Assembly: GCA_028023455.1 (NCBI GenBank)
Contig: JAQFVV010012394.1
Coordinates: 25,367,053-25,431,052, forward strand
Reading direction: 5' to 3'
Origin: Epiperipatus broadwayi
Taxonomy: Eukaryota > Onychophora > Udeonychophora > Euonychophora > Peripatidae
Length of the DNA: 64,000 nucleotides
Each line of letters begins with the position of its first letter. The stretch's first letter is position 1. A model generated the notes under the pieces. It ran no database searches and had not been told where the DNA came from. It saw only the letters and a program-made list of their open reading frames with translations. Of this stretch, positions 34,935 to 45,960 are shown piece after piece. The translations under genes and the position numbers were made by a program.

Positions 34935-35703
34935 TGTTATGTCCACCAGTTATAATACCCACTGGTGAACAATCTATGCAGGGAGCTAACCTTTCCCTGC
35001 CTATATAGATATACAATAATTATAATAAAGACTAACGCTGGTAGAATTAGTAAAAACAAATTTAATCATAATACATATGCTGAAAGAAGTATTAGTTATA
35101 CATTAACATATATATTTACATAAATACATTAACATATTTATATGTTTATATTAATAAACCTGAAGGCATACAAAAACAATAATAAAGATCGAATATGTCC
35201 TACTTTACAGTCCCTATGCTGACTCTTGGATGTTCGGAGAACAGTAGTCCACTCTGGAGCTACTGTGTTAGATAAGCGTTAGATAAGCAATGTTCAGCAC
35301 CTTTCAGAGTTCATCTGCATTGGTAGAGCTTCCAGTTGCAAGTATCACAAAATCTTTACACTGCCCTCATTTTCCCTAGTCCAGATTCTCTGGATTTGAT
35401 TGGTCACATGGTTGAATCAATCCCTCCCTGGATTTGATTGGTCACATCCATTCTGGTTGAATCAATCCCTCCCAGTTCACTTGCAGTAGAAGCTTTATAT
35501 TTAAGTCTTAATTTGATTAATTATCTTTGCAGCCTGATACTTTTTAATTACACACCTTGTTTATCTGCAAAGCTCCTTTATCAACTAAACTTCTCTGTTT
35601 TAAAAATAACACATGTATATGTTTAAATATTAAATTTACATTTACAACATTTATTATTATTACATTGTGTGTATGTGTATTTTAATTATGCACACACATA
35701 ACA
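34935..35703 (-). repeat. Gypsy-1 3' LTR
   Basis: Bounded by the inverted termini TGTTATG (34935-34941) and CATAACA (35697-35703). On the minus strand it is preceded by a short purine-rich tract (GGGGAAGTAT). It contains a tandem duplication at 35390-35473 (CTGGATTTGATTGGTCACAT and GGTTGAATCAATCCCTCCC twice). A matching 5' LTR is not in the window. Confidence 0.65.
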
Positions 35704-35989
35704 ATACTTCCCCAAGTTCGAAGATTATTTATTAGTCCTCGAACTTAGAATACAATCATTTAAATATTTGGGGGTCTTTATTTTCCATTTTAGTCATTGT
35801 GAATTATTTCCCTTTTGTAGTGGTGACTTCCCTGTAGACAAAGTATTTAATTGAAGATCAGTTTCTTGGGTGGTGCAAATCTCTGGTTTGTTATCATTAT
35901 TTAGCATCTCGTTGGTTTCTGTTGTGCCTAGATTTGGAATCCATTCATCACTTTCATTTTGTCATTGCTGGTTCAAATGTTTTTTTATT

Positions 35990-36520
35990 ATTTTCCCATC
36001 ATCTGTGTGAACTGTCACAACTTGTTTTGACAGATGACAAATAACTTCGCATGGTAGTCATTGATTTCTTGGTGTGTCTTTTACCCACACTATCTTTCAG
36101 CTGGAATTTATACAAACAACTCTGTTGTTTTATTGGCACTATTTTTGCTAGTTTCGTTTGCAGTTTTCTGCCTAGAGGTATTTCCATTGGTGATTTTCCC
36201 AATTTGGCCACTAGGGTAGAATGCTGGTGGAGAAGAGCAGTCAACATAGCCTTGTGAATTTTCATTTCTCCCATTTTTTATAGATGACTTGAGGTCCTGC
36301 ACTGCTCTCTCAGCCAGTTCATTTGATTGGGGGTGGTATGGGGGGTTGAGTACACGTTTTATTCCCCATTCTTGTATTGCCTCTGCAAACTTTTTCGATG
36401 TGAAACCTGTTCCATTATCTGAGAATGAAGTTTCTGGGAACCCATGATGAGCAAAAATCTCATACAGAGTGCCAGCTGTTACTTCTGCACTGGTATTTTT
36501 CACTATTTTATACTCAGCCT
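35990..36520 (-). pseudogene. Gypsy-1 integrase core and C-terminus
   Basis: The minus strand gives SAEVTAGTLYEIFAHHGFPE, FSDNGTGFTSKKFAEAI (the catalytic D with its DNG context), RVLNPPYHPQSNELAERAVQ (the E region) and then SPMEIPLGRKLQTKL. A frameshift near 36270 splits the end. This is the DDE integrase of a Ty3/Gypsy element, non-functional here. Confidence 0.85.
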
Positions 36521-37202
36521 ACCCTGAATAAGAGTTGACTACAACTAGAAATAAATGGCCTTTGAATGGACCACAGTGATCTATAGGGATTCATTGCTAT
36601 GGGTTGTCTGCTTTTGGCCATGTTTTAAAAGTTAATAGGGGTGCCTTAGCACACTGCTAGCAGTACTCACATTTCTTTATATATCTATATCGCCATTGAT
36701 GTTTGGCCACCATATGATGCTACAGGCTAGGGCTTTTGCCCTCACAATGCCCAGATGCCCTTTATGAAGCAGATTTAGTATTTGTTGTCTTCCCATCACA
36801 GGTATCAGCACTTGTTCATTACTCAAAATGCATCCTTTACATACTGATAGCTGTTTGGGGCATTCCATAATTGTCTGTGGAGAAAACTTGGATGTTTGTT
36901 CAGCCATCCCTCTCTGATCTTATTTATTATCCACTGATAGCTGTTGTCTTCTAGCCATTGAGCTACAAGTGTGCTATTTAAGTTTTGCTTCTGAAGTACA
37001 TCTATATAATTTATTTCTCTTTCTAATATTGGTGCTTCACAAAGATCAGGCATGCATGATAATGTGTCTGCATGCCCAATTTGTTTTCATTTTTTGTATT
37101 CCAGTCTATAATCATAGTCCACGAGAATTTTAAGCCAATGTAACACTTGTGGGCTTAAGTGATCACATGTATACTTATTTCCGAATATTCCCAGCAGTGG
37201 TT
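36451..37202 (-). repeat. Internal duplication in Gypsy-1 pol, copy 1
   Basis: About 750 bp, collinear with 37206-37928 and directly adjacent to it. It contains, on minus, the end of RNase H (GKQIGHADTLSCMPDLCEAP), the integrase zinc-binding region (VLIPVMGRQQILNLLHKGH) and the start of the integrase core. Confidence 0.88.
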
Positions 37203-37205
37203 TAT

Positions 37206-37928
37206 GCAAAAATCTCATATGGAGTGCCAGCTGTTACCTCTGCACTGGTATTGTTCACTATTTTATACTCGGCCTACCCTGAATAAGAGTCAACTACAAA
37301 GAAATAAATGGCCTTTGAATGGACTGCAGTGGTCTATAGTGATTCATTGCTATGGATTGTCTGCTTTTGGCCATGTTTCAAAAGTTGATGGGGGTGCCTT
37401 AGCACACTGCTAGCAGTTCTCACATTTCTTTAGATATTTTTTTATATCACCATTGATGTTTTCCCACCATATATGATGCTATGGGCTAGGGCTTTTGCCC
37501 CACAATGCCCAGATGTCCTGCAAAAGCAAGTTTAGTATTTGTTGTCTCCCCACCACAGGTATCAGCACTTGGTCACTCCTCAAAATGTATCCTTTGCATA
37601 CTGATAGCTGTTTGTGGGCATTTCATAATTATCTGGGGAAAAAACATGGATGTTTGGCCACCCTCCTCTGATCTTCTTCTGTCCATTGATCTACAATTTT
37701 GCTATTTAAGTTTTGTTCTGAAGTCCATCTATATAATTTTTTTCTTTCTAATACTGGTGCTTCACAAATATCGGGCATGCATGATAACATGTCTGCATGT
37801 CCAATTTGTTTTCCCTTTTTGTATTGCAGTCTATAATCATAGTCCACAAGAATGTTAAGCCAATGTAACACTTGTGGGCTTAAGTGATCATGTGTATTCT
37901 TATTTCCGAATATTCCCGGCAGTGGTTT
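37206..37928 (-). repeat. Internal duplication in Gypsy-1 pol, copy 2
   Basis: Second copy of the 750-bp segment, with many substitutions and small indels relative to the first. The junction reads GTGGTTTATG|CAAAAATCTC on the plus strand. Confidence 0.88.
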
Positions 37929-38530
37929 GTGATCAGTTATAATAGTAAATCTCCCATACAGATATTGATGGAATTTTTTCAGTCCAAACAAAATTGTGAG
38001 CACTTCCTTGTCCAGCTGGCTATAGTTTTATTTGCCCTGGACAATGTGTGAAGCATATGCTATGGTTTGCTCTTCTGACTGGGCTGGGTGACTTAGTACT
38101 GCCCTGACCCCAAATTCAGATGCATCGATGGTCAACATAATTTTCAGATCACTGTTATAATGTACTAATAATTTCTCTGATGTAAGCAGCATTTTAGTGC
38201 GAATACCATTTCTTGCTCATCCCATTTCCATTTCTGGTTTTTCCTCAGTAGATTATATAAAGGAGTGGCCACATGGGCTTTTCCATTTAAAAAGGTTTCA
38301 AAAAAATACACCAAGCTTGTAATTGCTTCATGTTTGTGGGTCTTGGTGTTTCTGCTACTGATTTAGCCTTTTCAGGGTAAGGGGATATGCCACTTCTCAA
38401 TATAATGTGACCCAGGAATTTACTTTCCTTAGTTTTCAAATGCATTTACCAAGCCTTAGCACCTTTTGAAATTTCGTTTGCCTCAGGACCAATTGACTTT
38501 TCATTAAACAAAATCATAGAGTCTGATTTT
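37629..38530 (-). pseudogene. Gypsy-1 RNase H and C-terminal reverse transcriptase
   Basis: On minus, from 38510: ESKFLGHIILRSGISPYPEKAKS-like text and YNLLRKNQKWKWDEQ (the connection after the RT palm), then an RNase H segment LFGLKKFHQYLYGRFTIITD, HKPLPGIFGNK, LQYKKGKQIGHADMLS. The part upstream of 38530, with RT catalytic YxDD, is missing; the element is cut by the LTR-A fragment. Stops interrupt the connection. Confidence 0.82.
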
Positions 38531-38559
38531 CTACTACTGATAACGTCTCTGGGGTGTTA

Positions 38560-39354
38560 TATTTTATTTAGTTTAAAAAATTTTTAATTAAATATATAAA
38601 TTATATAATTTTGATTCCGATTTCATTAATTAAATTCCTTTTTTAGGTGTTATAAAATTTTAAGGCCTAGCAGATAGTAACAGTATTCTGATTTAATGAT
38701 AAAGTCTTTTGTTGCAAACAAATTCAATCAGTAAACTAGATTTTACTCTTATCCAACCCAGGTGCGGTCACTAATTGATTTTTTGTTTACACAAAATTCT
38801 CAATTTTAATTATAAACCGATGACATTTTATTTTAACCTGATATAAATAACTTTTTTTAACATATTTTCTTTCCTTACATTATTTGTTTTTTTAAAAAAT
38901 AATTTTGACAGGTTTGAAAAAAAAAACTATAGTTTCAGTTATATCTATAAAACATCAAATCAGAAAACCGTAGTTTTAAAGAAAACATTTTATACTATTT
39001 TTATTTAATCTTAAATATATATAAAAATCATTATGCCATCATTCCATGATTTAACTTATCCATCCACATACGAATATAATACAAACATGAAATTAAGAAT
39101 TGACTGATACATTAATAAAACATTTTATAACAAATTATGAGTATTTTCTACACTATAATTTTATTAATCCTGTCTAATTATAGCGTACTTTCATATATAA
39201 ATGGATGATGCCATTCAAGCAGCCATGATAGCACATTTTACCACTTGACTTGTCTATAACATTTTGACATTTAAAATAGGTTCAAAACTAGTTCAGACGA
39301 GTAGGTCATTAGGTTGATGGTGAAACGGAAAGAGATTGGAAGGCTTTCATTTCA
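38560..39354 (-). repeat. Old inverted fragment of LTR-like repeat A
   Basis: The reverse complement starts TGAAATGAAAG...CTTTCCGTTTCACC at 39354 and follows repeat A through CTATAATTAGACAGGATTA and GACCGCACCTGG-like landmarks. It covers roughly the first 800 bp and differs at many positions, so it is far older than the pair at 14691/21972. The opening hairpin is partly preserved. Confidence 0.75.
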
Positions 39355-40039
39355 TTACTTATCATAAAATAATAAATTTGACTTCATTTGATAGATATTT
39401 TTGTTTACTACTGAAATAAATTTTAAATGTTCACATTTTGTTTCTGTAAATAATTAAAAAATGAGGACATAAGCAAAACAAACACTTTACACATCATCAA
39501 GATTATTTTCAGTTTAAAAATCAACTAAATATTTTTTAATTCTTATTATTTTTAAACATCTGAATGAATAATTATTTATTTCTTTTATATCTAATGAATT
39601 ATGCTTTAAAAGTTTAAATTTTGTGAATATTTATTGAAAATTGCAATATTTTCTTACTCATAGATAAAAGTAGATTGTTTATATCAAAGCTAATCTTGTA
39701 AATTGCTTCAGGCCATATTTACATTAGCTGCTAATATAACATATTTTTGAAAATAAAGTATGTTAAGTCAAAATAAGTTATTAATAATTTATATTTCTTG
39801 ATATCTAATAAATATAGTGTAAATTATTTTTAAAAAAATATCTAAAACCGTAATAAATTCGCAAATAAACACGTTTTTGCATCATTGAAACTACAATGTT
39901 GTAAAACACCAAACCTTTTACAGCCTTCACAACAGACAATGGCTGAACATGTCAGGGCAGGGCTTATATCTATTGTAAGAGCAGGAATTTTGAATTTTGG
40001 GTCTTTTAGCACAAATTTTTCAAGCAAAAAATTTATTAT
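39355..40039. other. No recognised gene
   Basis: AT-rich. A 61-codon minus-strand reading at 39842-40027 (with CCEGCKRFGVLQH) looks incidental. Confidence 0.4.
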
Positions 40040-40182
40040 ACTAAAATATACTGTTTTTTTCTATATGTCATAGTAGCATCGGCCGGGACGCGAACCCACA
40101 CCCATCTGCAAACAACTATTTGCTTGCAAGGTGGATGCAATAACCTCTCATCTAACAATGCTTGACTAAAATATACTGTTTT
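40040..40182 (-). mobile_element. tRNA-derived SINE (copy 2) with 18-bp TSD
   Basis: The SINE core 40058-40164 matches the one at 11203-11342 (GGCCGGGACGCGAACCCACAC and TCTAACAATGCTTG on +). It is flanked by the direct repeat ACTAAAATATACTGTTTT (40040-40057 and 40165-40182), a LINE-type target duplication. The poly-A tail is a short T run on +. Confidence 0.9.
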
Positions 40183-43100
40183 ATATGCATTTTAACATAT
40201 AATATGAAAAACTTCAGCAGGGGGCAAATTGGCCAAAAGGCAATGTTCTGTCATCCTGAAATACATTAAGGTTAATATACAAACTTCAAGTTACTATATT
40301 GTGGTTTACATATATGTTTTAATAGGTCCAATTACACAGACATGTAGCTTAATAATTTCTGAACATATTTAAATTGACATTTAATAAAAAATTATTACAC
40401 TTTACATATGTGTTTCTTGATATTCATTAATATGATTAAAATTTTAGGTTTTAAATTATTTTTCAATACAAACTCCTTATGCTAGATTTACTTAAAACAC
40501 ATATATATAATATGCACAGACATGTGATACATTACTTTATTTACATAAAATATTTAAATGTATCAAAATAATAAATGACATTAATTTTTATAACACATAA
40601 TTAACATATATGTTTACATAAAAATAGATGTGCACATTGCCATTTATATCATATATTTTTAATTTGTCACAATATATTTTTCATAATTAATTCAGTATTG
40701 AAAATATATAAAAAAATATGAATCATGTTATTTAATTTTTCATACGTTTTTTTAAAAAAAAATATAGTAAATTTTTGACAGGTAATTATTGATTGATTAT
40801 CAATATCTTTAAATTTAAAATGTATTTCTTTTTCTAGTCTAAAAGATTTTTGGAAATCTTTTTTTAAAAAAAATAGGACAGTCAATAAATTATTCTTGAC
40901 TCTTAATTATAAGGTCTTTAAAATAAATACATAAACTTCAAAATGTCCTTTTGTTTTCTCAATAATGATTTTAAACAATATCATTCTATATTATCACATT
41001 TAATTTTATAATTCAAGCAAAAGTATTACTTGCATTTTTAAGTTATATTTTTAAATATCATTTTAAGGAATATTAAAATAACTCACTTCATATTTATATA
41101 ACGTGATGTGTTTACCTGTCATTCCTTACATATAAAGCAGCATATGTATACCAATTCTTTAGCAAGCTGATGGGCATCATAATCAGGACAGACATAATTC
41201 AGGCAATTGTCAACATTGGGAAAGGCATAATCAAGTATGTTGGCATTTAATCAGTTCCATTCTGTCTAGGATTGGATAGGCAAGCAAACTATCTTCTAGA
41301 ATGCATTTGTGCAGGGTAATTGATCCATTAGAAATTGATCCTGATTACATGTGAATCAAGACTCCTCCATAGTGAACTGTATATTAACTGTTTTCTTGTT
41401 CTTTGGCCTTCCTTTAGATCTTCATGGGAGTTCTGTATAACTATCTAGCACCTCTTCTAGCCAACCCTGCTGGGCAGCTATAATTACTGCCAACTACAAC
41501 AAACTATTAACAAAGTCAAGAAACTAAAACCAAACTCTTCAAAAAAATACTACCCAAACTGTTTAATCTTTTTATCAACTCCTTTTATAGTAAAGTATAG
41601 GTGACAAAAACACATATTAAAAACTGTTCTTATCTCTAATCCCTTTTAAAAATAAGTTTTTACTTTAAAAAAGATTTCTAATAGGTAGAAATTTTGTTCA
41701 ATTAATTAAGATTTCAAAATAGATAATAGAAATTTTTACAATTATCAGATTAACATGCTTGTTTTTTAATTTCAAAATCAGAATAATAATAATAATACAA
41801 TATTCAGACCTTTTTAAACTGTTTAATTTATAATAAAAGTCTATTTTAAATTCAGAATTATTGAACTCTTTACAGTTATTATTATTCCAGGAAGATATAA
41901 AAATATCTACAAAATTTTTTATTTCTACTTTTCCTTTTAACTTTATATATATTTGTGCACACACTAAGTTATTTTGTGCCATATAACAGAACTGTTATAA
42001 TATATTGAAACAATAAGATTTGCTCTGCAGATCTTAGTTTCACCTTTCCTCATGTTTCACCTATCCTCATACCCGTTTGAACCCCAATCTATTGAATGTG
42101 TGTACACTGCACTAGTGTGCTGAAGTCCAAGCTTGATTGAGGTAGTAAACATAGATATTTAAATAAATTAATAAAATATAAATTAATAATCCATCAGTAA
42201 ATATTTATAAATTGGCATTGTTAATATAAAAGTATGTATATATATATATATGAAAGTTTAAATCAATTATGTCATAATTACAAACATTGCAATATTGTAT
42301 TTAAAACTTATCAGCAAAGATAATATTTTCATTTATTTAAATTTGGCAGTTATAGTAAATCTAATAATTTAAAATAATATTAATTTTGTCTTATTTAAAC
42401 CTTCAATGTTAAATTTAATATCGTAAATGATTTTATTTATTATATAAAATATCATGCCACAATTTTATTTGCAAAAAGTAAATGAGGGTTGGAAGGTGAA
42501 CTATAGATCTCATTAATTCTTATTTTGCAGAAAAGTACTAATGGTTTAAATATTTAACCATTACGATAAAAACAACAGATGTTTGATCAAATACTTTAAT
42601 TTAAAATTAGTAAAAATTCTATAACAAAGTAAAATGTTATCTGATTATCTAAAAGTAAAATAACAAATGTAAAAATTCTTATAACATCCTGTTTCTGACT
42701 TTTGATATTCGAATAGATAACAATGGCATTTATCTGTAGTAAAATTTCGGTAATGGACTATTGTGCTGCAGTGTTCTATTATATGTTTCACTGGTATAAA
42801 TAGAGCGAGATTTAAAAAAAAAAAGTTTTGTTTTTGAGAGAAGTTTGAATACCAAACACAAAGTTTTAAATTTTGTGAGAAAGAATTTAAAAGAATTTTA
42901 AATACCAGATTTTGTGAAGGGAAAATAAAATGATGGAGTAGAGGTTGGCAAGATGCTGTTTTCCTCCTCAGGAATGGCAATCCAGCAGCCCTATTTTCCT
43001 CCTCAGGAATGGCTATCCAGCAGTCCTATACCACCTGAATGCCCTTCAAAGAATAACATTCAATGAACTGCTGCTACTGTTGCTAAGGAAAGGAAATGTG

Positions 43101-43979
43101 CTACCAAAACCAAAGAAAATGTACTACTGAACATTCAAATAAATGCTGCTGCTATTACTATCAATCTAAAGACCTTATAAGTGAAAGCCAAATATCCCAT
43201 AAAATGGACTCTTGCAAATCACTCGTAGTCATCAAAATATAAATGCATTCAGACTCTCCAATAAATCAACTGAAGTAATTCATTAACCCAAGAGCCCTTG
43301 AGTACCTTCTAAGCTATAGCTATTTTATAAACTTACATGTCTATAAATTAAGTCAGATTCTACATTTCTAATATTATTTCTATAGTGTTCTTAACCTCTA
43401 TATCTGTAGTCTAACTAGCATCCTATTATCTATACTTTCAGACTTGGGTTAATAATTCTGAATCTTTTAAATTATTTGCTTTATTTCTTCTATTATGATG
43501 ATGTGCGTGGATAGCTCTCCGAATCACCCCTTCCCTTAATGAAGATGCTGCTCTATAATTTGTGTGGATTAATTATAGTAATAACCCATATACTTAAACA
43601 TATTGCCAATTTTCTGACATGAATGCTACCATCAAATACTATTGGGAATGTAATAAACCCAATTATATATGTATATTAGTTTATTGCTGTTTAAAGAATT
43701 ACTTATACCATTTTATTAATGTTCTATTTGAATTCAATAAACATGAGGGATGTGCAAGGTTATAATGGTGAATATATGCTATCTATACATTCAGCTTATG
43801 GAATCACTTTTAGTATGTGTCTCACTTCATGTTTAAATGCTATAATAATGTTTGATATCGTTTACTTATTGTTAGGTTAATTATTTAATTCGAGATAGGG
43901 AATATACAGATTTTCTTGATTTGGTGGATTGTTAGGGATTGATTAAGCATCTATGCTCAATTTAAAGAGCAAACCCTTT
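40183..43979. other. No recognised gene; intronic or intergenic
   Basis: AT-rich. A 37-codon open piece on minus at about 41140-41252 (ILDYAFPNVDNCLNYVCPDY, DAHQLAKEL) has protein-like composition but no frame context. A direct duplication of about 45 bp lies at 42955-43025 (TTTTCCTCCTCAGGAATGGC twice). (TA)n near 42237. Confidence 0.4.
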
Positions 43980-43984
43980 GTTTC

Positions 43985-44566
43985 TGTAGTGTTTGTAAAA
44001 ATGGCAGACATTTTTGTGCACTCCAGAAAAATTAAATTTATTCGTAAGGCTGTTTTTAGATCGCGCTCTGATAGCTGAGGAATATAATTAGTGCATTGAT
44101 GTAATGGCGATCGACAATTCCTAGAAATATTTGCTAATTACAAATGTTTCTAGATAAGAGATGTTACCTTATTGGTCAGTGCATTGATTGATCGTTGCAG
44201 TTGTCAGAGAGCGATAAGAAGACTGGGTAACATCGAGCAGTGTAATATAGAGCGCAGTAGAGAGCAGTCACGCAGTAGCAAGTTGCAGACCATTTGTTTG
44301 GAGAGCATCCACTTGCAGACCATTCATTGGAGAGCAGTTGGTGCAGACCATTTGTTGGAGAGCATCCGTGGCTGAGCTTCGTTGCAGACCAATTCGTTGG
44401 AGAGCTTCGTTGCAGACCAATTCGTTTGGAGAGCTTCGTGGCAGACCAATTCATTGGAGAGCTTCATTGGAAAAGAACAGCATGGGAATTGTATAATGTT
44501 ATTTGCTGACCGCACAGTATGACTTGCAGTTATAACCTTGGCACAGTCGTAAGTGCGGATATTACA
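43985..44566 (+). repeat. TRIM LTR 1 (582 bp)
   Basis: TGTAGTGTTTGTAAAAATGG...GCGGATATTACA. Contains 27-28-bp tandem units (GCAGACCAATTCGTTGGAGA). Short ORFs on both strands follow from this repeat and are not genes. Confidence 0.92.
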
Positions 44567-44706
44567 ATGGCGCAGTCGCATGTGGAACCTGGGAGTAGCG
44601 AATACGTTGAACTACGAGTTTAGCCGTAGATGGAGAAACCGGGTGAAAATGTCAATCCCAATTAGTAACATTAGCAACAAGGGTTTTTCTGGAGTGGAGG
44701 GAGGTG
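44567..44706 (+). other. TRIM internal segment 1 (PBS to PPT)
   Basis: 140 bp; PBS at 44568 (TGGCGCAGTCGCATGTGG), polypurine tract at about 44689-44706. Confidence 0.85.
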
Positions 44707-45289
44707 TGTAGTGTTTGTAAAAATGGCAGACATTTTTGTGCACTCCAGAAAAATTAGAATTTATTCGTAAGGCTGTTTTTAGATTGCGCTCTGATAGCTG
44801 AGGAATATAATTAGTGCATTGACGTAATGGCGATCGACAATTCCTAGAAATATTTGCTAATTACAAATGTTTCTAGATAAGAGATGTTACCTTATTGGTC
44901 GGTGCATTGATTGATCATTGCAGTTGTCAGAGAGCGATAAGAAGACTGGGTAACATCGAGCAGTGTAATATAGCGCGCAGTAGAGAGCAGTCACGCAGTA
45001 GCAAGTTGCAGACCATTCGTTTGGAGAGCATCCACTTGCAGACCATTCATTGGAGAGCAGTCGGTGCAGAGCATTCGTTGGAGAGCATCCGTGGCTGAGC
45101 TTCATTGCAGACCAATTCGTTGGAGAGCTTCGTTGCAGACCAATTCGTTAGAAGAGCTTCATGGCAGACCAATTCATTGGAGAGCTTCATTGGAAAAGAA
45201 CAGCATGGGAATTGTATAATGTTATTTGCTGACCACACAGTATGACTTGCAGGTATAACCTTGGCACAGTCGTAAGTGCAGATATTACA
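44707..45289 (+). repeat. TRIM LTR 2 (583 bp)
   Basis: Near-identical to LTR 1, with scattered substitutions. Confidence 0.92.
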
Positions 45290-45429
45290 ATGGCGCAGTC
45301 GCATGTGGAACCTGGGAGTAGCGAATACGTTGAACTACGAGTTTATCCGTAGATGGAGAAACCGGGTGAAAATGTCAATCCCAATTAGTAACATTAGCAA
45401 CAAGGGTTTTTCTGGAGTGGAGAGAGGTG
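45290..45429 (+). other. TRIM internal segment 2 (PBS to PPT)
   Basis: 140 bp, almost identical to segment 1 (TTAGCCG to TTATCCG; GTGGAGGGAGG to GTGGAGAGAGG). Confidence 0.85.
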
Positions 45430-45955
45430 TGTAGTGTTTGTAAAAATGGCAGACATTTTTGTGCACTCCAGAAAAATTAGAATTTATTCGTAAGGCTGTT
45501 TTTAGATCGCGTTCTGATAACTGAGGAATTTAATTAGTGCATTGACACAATGGCGATCGACAATTCCTAGAAATATTTGCTAATTACAAATGTTTCTAGA
45601 TAAGAGACGTTACCTCATTGGTCGGTGCATTGATTGATTGTTGCAGTTGTCAGAGAGCGATAAGAAGACTGGGTAACATCGAGCAGTGTAATATAGAGCA
45701 CAGTAGAGAGCAGGCACGCAGTAGCAAGTTGCAGACCATTCGTTTGGAGAGCATCCACTTGCAGACCATTCATTGGAGAGCAGTCGGTGCAGACCATTCG
45801 TTGAAGAGCATCCATGGCTGAGCTTCGTTGCAGACCAATTCGTTGGAGAGCTTCGTTGGAAAAGAACAGCGTGGGAATTGTATAACATTATTTGCTGACC
45901 GCATAGTATGACTTGCAGTTATAACCTTGGCACAGTCGTAAGTGCGGATATTACA
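45430..45955 (+). repeat. TRIM LTR 3 (526 bp)
   Basis: As LTR 1, but about 55 bp shorter through loss of two of the 27-bp units. Confidence 0.9.
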
Positions 45956-45960
45956 GTTTC

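Larger units (their letters stand above)
43980..45960 (+). mobile_element. Tandem TRIM array: LTR-internal-LTR-internal-LTR
   Basis: Three LTRs alternate with two 140-bp internal segments, and the whole is flanked by the 5-bp direct repeat GTTTC (43980-43984 and 45956-45960). Each internal segment starts ATGGCGCAGTCGCATGTGG, a primer binding site of the serine-tRNA type (TGGCGCAGYCG), and ends with the purine-rich CTGGAGTGGAGGGAGGTG next to the following LTR. No coding capacity. This is a terminal-repeat retrotransposon in miniature, mobilised in trans. Confidence 0.92.

Noticed and set aside
39842-40027. Cys-containing minus-strand ORF (CCEGCKRF)
   Set aside because: Short, isolated, without paired Cys spacing of a zinc finger family; adjoins a SINE target site.
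44172-45888. Overlapping ORFs on both strands in the TRIM LTRs
   Set aside because: They come from 27-bp tandem units without stop codons and recur identically in each LTR; no protein signal.
43985-45955. CRISPR-like array
   Set aside because: The regularly spaced repeats are LTR-internal tandem units; there are no unique spacers, and the context is eukaryotic.
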